Positions 41,631 to 51,228 of a DNA stretch of 64,000 nucleotides are shown here, in pieces (within the stretch, counting starts at the first letter, position 1; each line of letters opens with the position of its first letter). The notes under the pieces were generated by a model. It did not search any database, was not told where the DNA came from, and worked only from the letters and a program-made list of their open reading frames with translations. The stretch is from positions 20,312 through 84,311 of the forward strand of contig CAJTVR010000008.1 of the NCBI GenBank assembly GCA_910580075.1, written 5' to 3'. The translations under genes and the position numbers were made by a program. This DNA comes from an uncultured Eubacterium sp. (lineage in GTDB: Bacteria > Bacillota > Clostridia > Lachnospirales > Lachnospiraceae).

Positions 41631-42480
41631 ACTTTTGAACCTCCTCAATAATTTTCTTTGGGGTGGAAGCCCCTGCGGTAATACCTACGTTATCAATGTG
41701 ACTTGTCGAAATCAGATTTAAATCTGCTTCAGTCTGTATATAGTAAGTATTTGCACATTCTTCTTTGCATATCTCATACAGTTTCTGCGTATTCGAACTG
41801 CTCCTTCCTCCAATGACAATCATAATATCGGAAGTTTCTGCCAGACTTGCTGCTTCATTCTGCCGTTCTTCTGTAGCGTTACAAATTGTATTCAATACAC
41901 GTATATTTCTAATATAACCTTTTTCTCGAATAATTTCAACTAATTCTTGAAATTTCTTGTAATTAAAAGTCGTTTGTGCCACAATGCACAGTTTTTGGCC
42001 CTCTTTTGGGCAAAAAGCTGCCGCTTCTTCCGGTTTTTCAATGACGGCTGTATGCCGCGGGTCGCACCAGCCCCGTATGCCCTCTACTTCCGGGTGAGAG
42101 CTGCTGCCAATTATAACAATCTCATAACCGTCTTTCGAAAATTCCTCAACAATCTGGTGAATTTTTAACACAAAGGGACAGGTTGCATCCTCGATTTCAA
42201 ATCCCAGCCGGCCAAGCCTGTCATAAACTGATTTTGCCACCCCGTGAGAACGGATGACCACGGTTCCTTTGTCCTGTATCTGTGTTTCAGTGAAATCTTC
42301 CAAAGATTCGATCACTGTAACCCCTTTTTCTTCCAGATCCCTGACAACTTCCTCATTATGGATAATCGGCCCATAAGTATAAACCGGCCCTTTTTTTATA
42401 TCGGCCTGTTCGTAAACTTTATTAACGGCTCTCTTTACGCCAAAACAAAATCCAGCGCTTTTTGCTACTGTAATATTCAT
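41611..42480 (-). CDS. ispH: 4-hydroxy-3-methylbut-2-enyl diphosphate reductase
   Basis: 289 aa. The three iron-sulfur cysteines are C12 (AGFCFGVKRAV), C101 (DATCPFVLK) and C200 (NTICNATEERQ). H41, H79 and the E-x-x-Q-style TEERQNEA region also fit the family. It catalyses the last step of the MEP isoprenoid pathway with a [4Fe-4S] cluster. Its ATG overlaps the stop of cmk by four bases (ATGA), and its 3' end overlaps rpsA, so the three are translationally linked. Confidence 0.96.
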   Translation of the reverse strand: MNITVAKSAGFCFGVKRAVNKVYEQADIKKGPVYTYGPIIHNEEVVRDLEEKGVTVIESLEDFTETQIQDKGTVVIRSHGVAKSVYDRLGRLGFEIEDATCPFVLKIHQIVEEFSKDGYEIVIIGSSSHPEVEGIRGWCDPRHTAVIEKPEEAAAFCPKEGQKLCIVAQTTFNYKKFQELVEIIREKGYIRNIRVLNTICNATEERQNEAASLAETSDIMIVIGGRSSSNTQKLYEICKEECANTYYIQTEADLNLISTSHIDNVGITAGASTPKKIIEEVQKYVRTEL

Positions 42481-43157
42481 TTCTTTTCCTCTGCCACCGC
42501 CTTGTCATATATATTTCGAACCGCAGCCACTGCTTGTTCAATGCCCATGTCAGAAGTATCCACATACACGGCATCTTCTGCCTGCTTTAACGGGGCAATT
42601 TCTCTTGACATGTCACGCTCGTCACGGTCTTTGATGTCTGCCTCAATCTGTGAAAGATCCGCAGAAATGCCTTTGTGAACCAGCTCATCATACCGTCTTC
42701 TGGCGCGGGCAGACACCTTAGCCGTCAGATAAATTTTTACCTGTGCGTCTGGCAGCACACATGTCCCGATATCCCTTCCGTCCATAATGACATCGCTGCT
42801 GCGTGCAAGTTTTTGCTGCAGTGCGGTCAGCTTGGAGCGGACTGCAGGATAAACGCTGATGCCTGAAGCCATTCTGCCTGCTTCTTCTGTGCGGATATAC
42901 GCATTGACATTTTCCCCATTCAAAAGCACACACTGAACGCCGTCCTGATACTGAATCGTAATGTCTATATCTGCACATGCCGCAGATATGGCTCCTTCAT
43001 CCTGTGGGTCAATACGCCTGCGCAGAAAGTACAGTGCCATTGCACGGTACATTGCTCCTGTATCCACATATACAAATGATAACTCTTTTGCAAGCATTTT
43101 GGCAATGGTACTTTTTCCCGCTCCGGCTGGGCCGTCAATTGCAATGTTAAAGCTCAT
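42477..43157 (-). CDS. cmk: Cytidylate kinase
   Basis: 226 aa from the ATG at 43157 (MSFNIAIDGPAG), the family's normal start; the frame runs upstream into the flavoprotein gene end. Walker A is GPAGAGKST at residues 9-17, then YVDTGAMYRAMAL, IMDGRDIGTCVLPDA and the Arg-rich lid RARRRYDEL. It phosphorylates CMP and dCMP with ATP. First gene of the overlapping cmk-ispH-rpsA set. Confidence 0.95.
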   Translation of the reverse strand: MSFNIAIDGPAGAGKSTIAKMLAKELSFVYVDTGAMYRAMALYFLRRRIDPQDEGAISAACADIDITIQYQDGVQCVLLNGENVNAYIRTEEAGRMASGISVYPAVRSKLTALQQKLARSSDVIMDGRDIGTCVLPDAQVKIYLTAKVSARARRRYDELVHKGISADLSQIEADIKDRDERDMSREIAPLKQAEDAVYVDTSDMGIEQAVAAVRNIYDKAVAEEKK

Positions 43158-43197
43158 TTTTATATTCCTCTCATCATGTTTTCTGTATTGCCTGCAT

Positions 43198-44433
43198 CTA
43201 TAACTCCGCGGCACTCATTCCGGCCAGATATCCGCTCGACCACGCAATCTGCAGGTTATACCCGCCTGTCAGGGCATCTGCATCCAGCATTTCTCCAGCA
43301 AAATAAAGCCCTGGTACCAGTCTGGATTCCATTGTAGAAGGATTGACTTCCTTTACACTGACACCTCCGCGGGTAATAACTGCTTCCTTAAAATCCCGCA
43401 GTCCCGTCAGTGTGGCCGGAAATTTTTTCAGGATATCTGTAAGCATCCTGCGGTCCTGCTTTGTAAATTCATTCAGCTTTTTTTCAGGCGTAATTCCACT
43501 CAGCTGTACAGCCACTGGAATCAGTTTGGATGGAAGCAGCTGGTTTAAAGCATTTTTAAACTGCCTGTTGCGGTTTGCATCAAAATCACGTACAATCCGC
43601 TGGTCAAGCTGATCGTTTGATAATGCCGGCTTTAAATCAATCAGGAGTTTCAGCGGACGCTTCATAAGTCTTTCACCGACAATGCTGCTGGCACTCAGCA
43701 TCAGCGGCCCGCTGACTCCGTAATGCGTAAATAATAGTTCTCCAAAATCGTCATACAGGATCTTTTGATCTTCATAAATGGCTGCACGCACATTTTTCAG
43801 CGTCAGCCCCTGAAGCTGCGGAATATAGGATTCTTTCGTATTCATTGCCACTAATCCCGGATACTGTTTTACCAGCGTATGCCCGAAACTCTGCGCAAAT
43901 GCATATCCGTCTCCTGTAGAACCAGTAGACGGATAAGAAAGACCGCCTGTAGCAAGAATGATCCTGTCTGCACTGTATGATTTCAAAGATGTGTCCTTTA
44001 CGATAAATCTGCCGTCATTTTTCGTAACAGACTGGATTTTTGTGTTCAGCCTGACTTTTACAGACAGGCGCTCCATAGCACGGGCAAGCCCTCTTATAAT
44101 GTCAGAAGCATGGTCTGATTCAGGAAACACTCTCCCGCCGCGCTCTGTCTTTAACGGAACACCGTTTTCTTCAAAAAAATCCATGACACGGAAATTATCA
44201 TAAGTATAAACGGCACTGTAAAGGAATTTCGCATTTCTTAAAATCTGTTTAAACAAATCCACAGTATCGCAGGCGTTGGTTACATTGCACCTACCTTTTC
44301 CTGTAATATACAGTTTTTTTCCAAGTTTTTCATTCTGCTCTAAGAGCAAAACGCTGCAGCCTGATTCAGCTGCAGCCACTGCTGCCATCATTCCGGCAGC
44401 GCCTCCGCCCGCCACTATGATCTCTTTAGACAT
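43198..44433 (-). CDS. NAD(P)/FAD-dependent oxidoreductase of the HI0933/YhiN family
   Basis: 411 aa. The Rossmann dinucleotide loop is IIVAGGGAAGMMAAVAAAES at the N-terminus, followed by GKKLYITGKGRCNVTNA, a strong family block. The C-terminus has GVSVKEVNPSTMES and GGYNLQIAWSSGYLAG. The family binds FAD; its substrate is not established in general. It is located between the RpiR regulator gene, with which it overlaps by eight bases, and cmk. Confidence 0.92.
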   Translation of the reverse strand: MSKEIIVAGGGAAGMMAAVAAAESGCSVLLLEQNEKLGKKLYITGKGRCNVTNACDTVDLFKQILRNAKFLYSAVYTYDNFRVMDFFEENGVPLKTERGGRVFPESDHASDIIRGLARAMERLSVKVRLNTKIQSVTKNDGRFIVKDTSLKSYSADRIILATGGLSYPSTGSTGDGYAFAQSFGHTLVKQYPGLVAMNTKESYIPQLQGLTLKNVRAAIYEDQKILYDDFGELLFTHYGVSGPLMLSASSIVGERLMKRPLKLLIDLKPALSNDQLDQRIVRDFDANRNRQFKNALNQLLPSKLIPVAVQLSGITPEKKLNEFTKQDRRMLTDILKKFPATLTGLRDFKEAVITRGGVSVKEVNPSTMESRLVPGLYFAGEMLDADALTGGYNLQIAWSSGYLAGMSAAEL

Positions 44434-45358
44434 CCGTATCTCCTATTTTTGCGTAATGCATTTTCAGCGTATCATCAATATAGTCAATTTCATCATTCTC
44501 ATAAACCTGGTATTCATCCCATATGCCTTCCAGCTGGTCCAGTGTGTCTGCCACCTCATCCTGTTTGCGCATGCACAGCGCCGCAATCAGCGCATTGATC
44601 ACGCTCAAAGGTGCCACCAGGGAATCGGCAATCGATATCAGGTCGCTGTCCGCAATCAGGTTACAGGAGGAATACAGGTTCATAGGGGAATGCACGCTGT
44701 CTGTCAGCGTGATTACCTTTGCATTCCGGTTATTTGCAAATTCCAGTGCTTTTAATGTCCGAAGCGAATATCTGGGAAAGCTGATGCCGATAATCACATC
44801 ATCTTTGCAGATCCGTACCATCTGTTCGAATAATTCACTGGAACTGTTTGTCTGAAGATGAATCACATTGTCAAACATAAAGTTTAAATAAAATGCAAGA
44901 AACGATGCAAGGGGCGCACAGCTGCGGATTCCGGCCACATATATCCGCTTTGCTGATAAAATCGTATCCACTGCCAGTTTAAAAGCATTTTCATCGATTT
45001 TTTCCAGCGTCCCCCTGATCTTTTCCATATCAGCACGAAGGACAGATTCTAAAACCCCCGACCGGCTGATTCTTCCATAAGACACTTCCGTACGCTGAAT
45101 AGAACTCAGCTTATTTTGAACCATGTCTGCCAGAGCGTGCTGAAATTCCGGATATCCTTTGTATCCAAGCTGCACGGCAAAGCGCACAACTGTGGATTCA
45201 CTGACACCGACAGTCTCCCCTAATTTTGATGCGGTCAGAAAGACTGCCTGGTCATAATAATCTATGATGTAACTTGCCAAAAGTTTCTGACCTTTGCTCA
45301 TTGTACTGTACCGGTCATTGATGCGGTTTGTCAGGTCATTTGTATTACTCATGTGCAT
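44426..45358 (-). CDS. MurR/RpiR-family transcriptional regulator with SIS domain
   Basis: 310 aa. N-terminal HTH_6 domain (LASYIIDYYDQAVFLTASKL, VGVSESTVVRFAVQLGYKGY) followed by a SIS phosphosugar-binding domain (AKRIYVAGIRSCAPLASFLA, VIIGISFPRYSLRTLKALEF). Such proteins sense sugar or amino-sugar phosphates. Its overlap with the flavoprotein gene suggests co-transcription, which is unusual for an RpiR target. A second ATG two codons later (45352) is equally possible; neither has a clear RBS. Confidence 0.88.
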   Translation of the reverse strand: MHMSNTNDLTNRINDRYSTMSKGQKLLASYIIDYYDQAVFLTASKLGETVGVSESTVVRFAVQLGYKGYPEFQHALADMVQNKLSSIQRTEVSYGRISRSGVLESVLRADMEKIRGTLEKIDENAFKLAVDTILSAKRIYVAGIRSCAPLASFLAFYLNFMFDNVIHLQTNSSSELFEQMVRICKDDVIIGISFPRYSLRTLKALEFANNRNAKVITLTDSVHSPMNLYSSCNLIADSDLISIADSLVAPLSVINALIAALCMRKQDEVADTLDQLEGIWDEYQVYENDEIDYIDDTLKMHYAKIGDTDV

Positions 45359-45401
45359 TTACTCATTTCTAGCTGTCCGTCTCTGTTTTTATTCCATAAC
45401 T

Positions 45402-47396
45402 TTACATCGCTGTCACAGTTATGGTTCTTACTTTCTCAGCCACATTTCCCTGTGCATCCTCATAGCGGTAGGTAATCCGGTATATACATGTTGTAACAGG
45501 AAGCCTGTCAATCGATTCTGTCAGCATCAGATCTGATTCCTGCTGGGCTAAAGAAGGCTGGAACGTTACTCTGCGCCGGATTCCTTCTGTTGTAGATGCC
45601 GTACGCTGTGTACCGTCGCTCATAACAGATGTAATCTGCAGGGAAACCCCATCTGAAAGACTTATTTCCGACCTGTCAGGAACCACCGTATCTGCCGGAA
45701 TAATCAGTGCATAAGCGGTCGTCACCACTGACGGTTCCTGAACCGGCGGATTCTGTGTACCATCCGGATTCTGTGTGTTTCCTGGATTCTGCGTATTTCC
45801 CGGATTCTGTGTATCATCAGGGTTCTGTGTGCCGTCCGGATTTTGTGTATCACCAGGCTCTTTGGTATCATCCGGGTTTTGTGTATCATCAGGCTCTTTG
45901 GTATCATCCGGGTTTTGTGTATCATCAGGCTCTTTGATATCGTCAGGGTCTTTGGTATCGTCCTCTTCCGGCTGGGATGCTTTTTCTTCCACAATCAGCT
46001 TTCTTTTCTTTTCTGCAACAAGATACTTGCCTGTTTTTAAGCTCTTAGTCGGATTTGAACAGTAATAGGATACCTGGTATGTGCCAGGCTCTGAGATCTT
46101 GTACGATCCATTCTGAGCCACCGTTTTTACCTTTCCGTCCGGATCTGTTACTTTAATGCTGATTTTAGATGTCATGCTTTTGCCCGACACCAGCTTTGCT
46201 GTTACGCCGGAAATCAGCTTTTTATAAGTAACGGATTTTGTGTCTGAAGATAACTTCATTGCAGCAAATTTATCCTTGCTGGAAATAACCGGTTTTTTTG
46301 TATCCTTTACAACTATTTTCATATATTCCTGCGTCACCATTTTATTGGTAGGATTTTTCAGGTAATACATAATACGGTAAGTACCTGTATGCCGCAGTTT
46401 TAATGAAGAAGATTTTACACCCTTATATTCCTGCGTACCAGGTTTGCGGATTTTTGTCACAATCTTGTCAGTCAGTACCGTACCCATGGAATTTTTGGCC
46501 GTAATTCCAGAACGGATATTTACTGTAGATTTATATTCTTTTGTAATCTCTTTTTTTACGCCATAAATCTCCGCCTTTTTTGCATCGCCGACCGTATAGG
46601 TCACAGTCACGGATGCATTGCGCCCAAAAGAATCCGTCAGAGAATACGTCACAGGATAGCTTCCCATCTGCTTTGTATTCACTGTGCCGGATGTGCGTAT
46701 CCATGCGCTGCTCAGCTGGTTTCCGGCTGAATCATATGCTGTCATTTCAACAGGCTTAAACGGTACATTGTACTGCGCACTTACTGTCGTGCTTTTTACG
46801 CTGATTCTAGGCTGGGAATTTTTCGTACTGTATGTATTGTTCGGATCAGGATCTGTCGGGTCCCATCCCATCCGCACTGAAGAATTTACTTTAATTGAAG
46901 CCGGCTTGCCAAGCGGATCATCTCCTGAGGAACCGTTAAATATGATGACTTTTGTCTGAAGCGGACAGTTATCATAAATCCATTTTGCAGCGGCGGTCGT
47001 AATCCGGACACAGCCATGGGAAGCCAGCGAGCCTAGTTTGTTATACTGCACATAAGACTGTGTTGTCTTATTCTGTTCATAATACCACACGGAATGAAAC
47101 AGTATCGATCCTGTAATTCTCGTACAGTACTGTCCGTAGCTCGGGCCGTCCAGCACCCACCAGGAATATTTATTCATTGTATGAAATGTACCCGTCGGCG
47201 TCGCATACCCGGCTGAACAAACAAATGCCGTATACGGCTTATCATCCTTCGTATAAACAGTAACAACATTTGTGCTTTTGTTGACTTTGATATAGTAATT
47301 TCCCGTTTCTGCTTTTACATTCGTCTGAAAACCCAAAATCATCATACAGCAAAGAAAAGCCAGCAAAATACTGCGTACAAGAGTTTTCTTTTTCAT
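45402..47396 (-). CDS. L,D-transpeptidase (YkuD) with Ig-like and Pro-Asp repeat regions
   Basis: 664 aa, secreted: signal peptide at residues 1-29. The YkuD domain covers about residues 33-155 with catalytic C129 in SHGCVRI and H101 in ILFHSVWYY. It would form 3-3 peptidoglycan cross-links or attach proteins outside the cell. Several Ig-like domains follow (ISVKSTTVSAQYNVPFKPVE and later copies). After them comes a linker of repeated DDTKEP/DDTQNP/GNTQNP hexapeptides (bases 45742-45965) and a last beta-rich domain. The linker DNA is repetitive and likely to vary in length. No sortase motif or membrane anchor at the end. Confidence 0.88.
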   Translation of the reverse strand: MKKKTLVRSILLAFLCCMMILGFQTNVKAETGNYYIKVNKSTNVVTVYTKDDKPYTAFVCSAGYATPTGTFHTMNKYSWWVLDGPSYGQYCTRITGSILFHSVWYYEQNKTTQSYVQYNKLGSLASHGCVRITTAAAKWIYDNCPLQTKVIIFNGSSGDDPLGKPASIKVNSSVRMGWDPTDPDPNNTYSTKNSQPRISVKSTTVSAQYNVPFKPVEMTAYDSAGNQLSSAWIRTSGTVNTKQMGSYPVTYSLTDSFGRNASVTVTYTVGDAKKAEIYGVKKEITKEYKSTVNIRSGITAKNSMGTVLTDKIVTKIRKPGTQEYKGVKSSSLKLRHTGTYRIMYYLKNPTNKMVTQEYMKIVVKDTKKPVISSKDKFAAMKLSSDTKSVTYKKLISGVTAKLVSGKSMTSKISIKVTDPDGKVKTVAQNGSYKISEPGTYQVSYYCSNPTKSLKTGKYLVAEKKRKLIVEEKASQPEEDDTKDPDDIKEPDDTQNPDDTKEPDDTQNPDDTKEPGDTQNPDGTQNPDDTQNPGNTQNPGNTQNPDGTQNPPVQEPSVVTTAYALIIPADTVVPDRSEISLSDGVSLQITSVMSDGTQRTASTTEGIRRRVTFQPSLAQQESDLMLTESIDRLPVTTCIYRITYRYEDAQGNVAEKVRTITVTAM

Positions 47397-47410
47397 ATTA
47401 TCCTCCTTTT

Positions 47411-47438
47411 AGAGAAAAGGTGCTGCAAACGCAACACC
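47411..47438 (-). terminator. Terminator of the decarboxylase operon
   Basis: Minus strand GGTGTTGC (47438-47431), loop GTTT, GCAGCACC (47426-47419) with one G-U pair, then TTTTCTCT. The opposite strand has a T6 run on its own 3' side, so it may work both ways. Confidence 0.75.
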
Positions 47439-47456
47439 CTTTTTTCCAAAATAAAT

Positions 47457-48875
47457 CTAAACCGGATAAGCGCCGTTTTTGGTATCAGCTACAGAAGCAT
47501 CTACTTTCTTCTGCTGTGCCTCCCGGTATTTGAAAAACTCGGTCGCAACCTGCGGGAACAGTGCGTAAGATAAGACATCCTCATCCTGCTGCTTATACTG
47601 TCTCATTTCAGCTTCGATTTTAGACAGTTCCGGCTCAAGCAGGTCTGCCGGCCTGCAGGTAATTGCATTTTTCTTATCTTCTCCAAGTACTTTGTCTACA
47701 ACTTCCGGGTTAAAAGGCTTGACTGTCTGTCCGTATTTTCCAAGCAGTACATCCTTTGTTTCTTTTGTAGCTACTTTATAACGCTCGCCCATCAGTACAT
47801 TAAATACAGCCTGCGTGCCTACAATCTGCGAAGACGGCGTAACAAGCGGCGGCTCGCCCAGATCTTTTCTCACCCGCGGTACTTCTGCAAGCACTTCTTC
47901 ATACTTATCTTCCTTGCCCTGTTCCTTTAACTGGGAAATCAGGTTGGATAACATGCCGCCAGGAACCTGGTACAGCAGTGTTTTAATATTTACGCCTAAT
48001 ACCTTCGGATTCATCAGCCCGCTTTCTAAGGCTTCTTCACGCATCGGACGGAAATAATCTGCAATTTCTGCTAAAAGGTTCTGGTCTAATCCGGTATCAT
48101 AAACAGAGCCTTTAAAAGCCTCTGCCATAACTTCCGTTGCCGGCTGTGAGGTTCCAAGTGCAAACGGGGACATAGCCGTGTCGATAATATCACATCCTGC
48201 TTCGACTGCTTTCATATAAGTCATAGAAGCTACACCGGATGTATAATGCGTATGCAGTTCAATCGGAAGGTTTGTTGAAGATTTCAGCGCCCGTACAAGC
48301 ACATCTGCTTCCTGCGGCACTAAAAGTCCTGCCATATCTTTGATACAAATCGAATCTGCGCCCATTTCCTCAATTTTTTTCGCCATATCCGTCCAGTATT
48401 CTAACGTATAGGCATCGCCAAGCGTATAAGACAGCGCTACCTGTGCATGGCCTTTTTCTTTGTTGCAGGCTGTGACTGCTGTCTGCAGATTGCGCAGATC
48501 ATTCAGGCAGTCGAAAATACGGATAATATCTATCCCGTTTGCTATCGACTTCTGCACAAAATATTCTACCACATCATCTGCATAAGGGCGGTAGCCGAGA
48601 ATATTCTGGCCTCGGAATAACATCTGCAGTTTCGTCTTTTTAAAACCTGCTTTTAATTTCCGGCGTCTGTCCCACGGGTCTTCTTTTAAAAACCGCAGAG
48701 ACGCATCAAACGTAGCCCCTCCCCAGCACTCTACCGCATGGAACCCGGCTTTATCCATTTTATCAACAATCGGAAGCATCTGCTCTGTTGTCATTCTGGT
48801 TGCAATCAGAGACTGGTGTGCATCACGTAATACAGTTTCCGTAATTTTTAACGGTTTTTTTGCAGCTTCTGCCAT
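47457..48875 (-). CDS. oadA: Oxaloacetate decarboxylase alpha subunit / carboxyltransferase (PYC_OADA family)
   Basis: 472 aa. The TIM-barrel carboxyltransferase begins ETVLRDAHQSLIATRM, with metal-binding IELHTHYTSGVASM, the lysine block DSICIKDMAGLL and RIFDCLNDLRN. A conserved C-terminal PYC_OADA region follows (PSSQIVGTQAVFNVLMGERY). No biotinyl domain is fused at the end; the separate biotin carrier at 50073 replaces it. It moves the carboxyl group of oxaloacetate (or pyruvate in reverse) to biotin. Last gene of the five-gene Na+ pump operon. Confidence 0.92.
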   Translation of the reverse strand: MAEAAKKPLKITETVLRDAHQSLIATRMTTEQMLPIVDKMDKAGFHAVECWGGATFDASLRFLKEDPWDRRRKLKAGFKKTKLQMLFRGQNILGYRPYADDVVEYFVQKSIANGIDIIRIFDCLNDLRNLQTAVTACNKEKGHAQVALSYTLGDAYTLEYWTDMAKKIEEMGADSICIKDMAGLLVPQEADVLVRALKSSTNLPIELHTHYTSGVASMTYMKAVEAGCDIIDTAMSPFALGTSQPATEVMAEAFKGSVYDTGLDQNLLAEIADYFRPMREEALESGLMNPKVLGVNIKTLLYQVPGGMLSNLISQLKEQGKEDKYEEVLAEVPRVRKDLGEPPLVTPSSQIVGTQAVFNVLMGERYKVATKETKDVLLGKYGQTVKPFNPEVVDKVLGEDKKNAITCRPADLLEPELSKIEAEMRQYKQQDEDVLSYALFPQVATEFFKYREAQQKKVDASVADTKNGAYPV

Positions 48876-48893
48876 CTTTTCTATTCCTCCCTG

Positions 48894-50045
48894 TTATATG
48901 CCAAAAATTGCCATAAATGTTCCGGCTGCTACTGCCGTGCCTATAACGCCTGCAACGTTCGGTCCCATTGCATGCATAAGCAGAAAGTTCGTAGGGTCTT
49001 CTTCTGCTCCGACTTTCTGAGAAACACGCGCTGCCATCGGCACTGCAGATACACCTGCAGAACCAATCAGCGGATTAATCTTACCATGTGTAACAACGCA
49101 CAAAAGTTTGCCAAGCAGTACGCCTGCTGCCGTACCAAATGCAAATGCAATCAGTCCGAGTGCTACAATCTTTAATGTACTGAAATTAATAAATGCCTCT
49201 GCACTCGTAGAAGCGCCTACAGATGTACCCAAAAGGATAACAACGATGTACATCAGCGCATTGGAAGCTGTATCCGTCAGCTGTCTGACTACCCCGCACT
49301 CACGGAACAGGTTTCCTAACATCAGCATGCCTACTAAAGGAGCTGTTGTCGGCAGAAGCAGGCAGACGATAATGGTAACGACAATTGGAAACAGAATTTT
49401 CTCCAGTTTGGATACCGGACGTAAGTTCTGCATCTTAATCTGGCGTTCTTTTTTTGTCGTCAGCGCCTTCATAATCGGCGGCTGGATAACAGGAACTAAC
49501 GCCATATAAGAATAAGCTGCCACTGCAATCGGCCCCATCAGAGCAGACTGGCCGAGTTTTCCGGCAAGGAAAATCGAAGTCGGGCCGTCAGCACCGCCGA
49601 TAATGGATATCGCTGCCGCTGCTTTATCGTTAAAGCCCATAAAAATAGCCATAAAATAAGCCATGTAAATACCAAACTGCGCTGCCGCACCCATTAAAAA
49701 GCTGATCGGATTGGCAATCAGCGGCCCGAAGTCTGTCATCGCCCCGACACCTAAGAAAATCAGGGACGGAAGTATAGACCATTCATCTAATGTATAAAAA
49801 TAATACAGTAATCCGCCAACACCATTGCTTGTCTCTTCCGGACTTGCCATAATATCCGGATAAATATTAACAAGCAGCATCCCGAATGCAATCGGTACAA
49901 GCAGTAACGGTTCATAGCCCTTTGCGATTGCAAGATACAAAAAAACACAGGCAACCAGAATCATAAGGTAATTTCCCCATGTCAGGTTAAAAAATGCTGT
50001 CTGGTGCAGGAGGTTACTCATTGTCTCTCCAACGTAACTAAGCAT
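48894..50045 (-). CDS. oadB: Na+-translocating decarboxylase beta subunit
   Basis: 383 aa integral membrane protein with about ten membrane segments. The family core is intact: IIGGADGPTSIFLAGK, with D153 as the expected Na+/proton-coupling aspartate, and SAGVSAVPMAARV near the C-terminus. It decarboxylates carboxybiotin while exporting sodium. GGAGG precedes the ATG; it lies 18 bases before oadA and 27 bases after the biotin carrier gene. Confidence 0.93.
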   Translation of the reverse strand: MLSYVGETMSNLLHQTAFFNLTWGNYLMILVACVFLYLAIAKGYEPLLLVPIAFGMLLVNIYPDIMASPEETSNGVGGLLYYFYTLDEWSILPSLIFLGVGAMTDFGPLIANPISFLMGAAAQFGIYMAYFMAIFMGFNDKAAAAISIIGGADGPTSIFLAGKLGQSALMGPIAVAAYSYMALVPVIQPPIMKALTTKKERQIKMQNLRPVSKLEKILFPIVVTIIVCLLLPTTAPLVGMLMLGNLFRECGVVRQLTDTASNALMYIVVILLGTSVGASTSAEAFINFSTLKIVALGLIAFAFGTAAGVLLGKLLCVVTHGKINPLIGSAGVSAVPMAARVSQKVGAEEDPTNFLLMHAMGPNVAGVIGTAVAAGTFMAIFGI

Positions 50046-50072
50046 ATTTGTCCTCCTAAAATAATCTGCTCA

Positions 50073-50438
50073 TTAATTCATAGTAGCTAATAAAGCGCCT
50101 GATTCTACCGTATCACCGACAGCTACTTCTATGCTTGCTACTGTGCCATCCTGCGGAGCTACAACCGGCGTTTCCATTTTCATGATTTCAAGTACAAGAA
50201 TCGGGTCGCCTTTTTTCACCTGGCTGCCTGCAGCTGATTCAATCTTAAATACCTTGCCTGCTGCGCCGGCTTCTATTTTAATGCTTCCAGCGCTGCCGGA
50301 TGCCTTTGGTGCTGCTGCCGGTGCAGGCGCTGCTGCTCTAGGCATTGCTGCTGCCGGTGCTGCTGCATGCGCCGCGCCAGTCTCTTCTACAGTAACATCA
50401 TATACATTCCCATTTACGGTAATTGTGTAGCTTTTCAT
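50073..50438 (-). CDS. Biotin carrier protein of the decarboxylase
   Basis: 121 aa. The C-terminal biotinyl domain contains EIMKMETP with K87 as the biotinylated lysine. Before it is an Ala/Pro-rich flexible linker (residues 22-50), and the N-terminal 15 residues form a small beta segment typical of GcdC/MmdC. It swings the carboxyl group between the carboxyltransferase and the beta subunit. Confidence 0.93.
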   Translation of the reverse strand: MKSYTITVNGNVYDVTVEETGAAHAAAPAAAMPRAAAPAPAAAPKASGSAGSIKIEAGAAGKVFKIESAAGSQVKKGDPILVLEIMKMETPVVAPQDGTVASIEVAVGDTVESGALLATMN

Positions 50439-50469
50439 TATTAGATCCTCCTGTTCATTTCAACCTTCT

Positions 50470-51210
50470 TTATTTTCTTCTCTTAATCGAACGGACTACA
50501 AATCCGTCTGCTGCAAGAGCCCCGTCTGAGGCTGCAACCGCTGCTGCAATCACTGCAATCAGCTCTGTATCATCCTGAACCGGTACTTCCACCGCCGGTA
50601 TAACAGGCACAGCCGGTGCTGCTGCCGGTACGTTTTCCGGTGCCGGTGCATTTTTTGCTTTTGCCTTTTCCTGCAGATACGGAATGATTTTAAAAGCATA
50701 AATAACCAGACTGATTAAAATCAGTATCATAAATACGGTTCCAAGACCCATCAGCGTATTCATAGCCGCTTTCTGCATCTTTTCTCCAAGGGAATAAATC
50801 TCGTCTAACGTCATATCTGTAATCTGCATATCCAGATAATTATAAACACAGGTCAGCGTAATATCACGGTTTTCAAAATCCATAACCAGTGTCGTTGCCA
50901 GTGTTTTGCCGGATTTATCAATGCTGAATTCCCCAAGCTTTTCAAATCCGCCAAGCTGTGGTTTCAGCTCTTTCCACCGCTTAATCAGGCTTACCAGCGG
51001 CATGTCCTCATACTGTTCATAGTAAGAAATGACCTCATCTAACTGCGCATCCTCAGATTCCGTCAGATTCGAGGCAAGACTTTTTGCCGAAGTCTCCAGC
51101 TCGTCATAGGTCATGCCATTATAGTCTGCCTTCTTCGGGTCTTCCCCGCATCCGCATACACCAAGCAGCAGCATACACAGACAAATGACCAGACATAATT
51201 TTTTCTTCAT
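50470..51210 (-). CDS. OadG-family lipoprotein-like subunit
   Basis: 246 aa. An N-terminal signal with lipobox LGVCGC, an extracytoplasmic helical region (residues 25-150), one membrane segment (LGTVFMILILISLVIYAFKI, about residues 156-176) and a cytoplasmic Ala/Pro-rich tail ending in basic residues (VVRSIKRRK). The membrane segment and tail resemble OadG/MmdD, the assembly subunit of these pumps, but the lipoprotein-like N-terminal extension is longer than the usual ~80 aa. Gene order supports the assignment. Confidence 0.75.
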   Translation of the reverse strand: MKKKLCLVICLCMLLLGVCGCGEDPKKADYNGMTYDELETSAKSLASNLTESEDAQLDEVISYYEQYEDMPLVSLIKRWKELKPQLGGFEKLGEFSIDKSGKTLATTLVMDFENRDITLTCVYNYLDMQITDMTLDEIYSLGEKMQKAAMNTLMGLGTVFMILILISLVIYAFKIIPYLQEKAKAKNAPAPENVPAAAPAVPVIPAVEVPVQDDTELIAVIAAAVAASDGALAADGFVVRSIKRRK

Positions 51211-51228
51211 ATAATATACGTCACCTTT

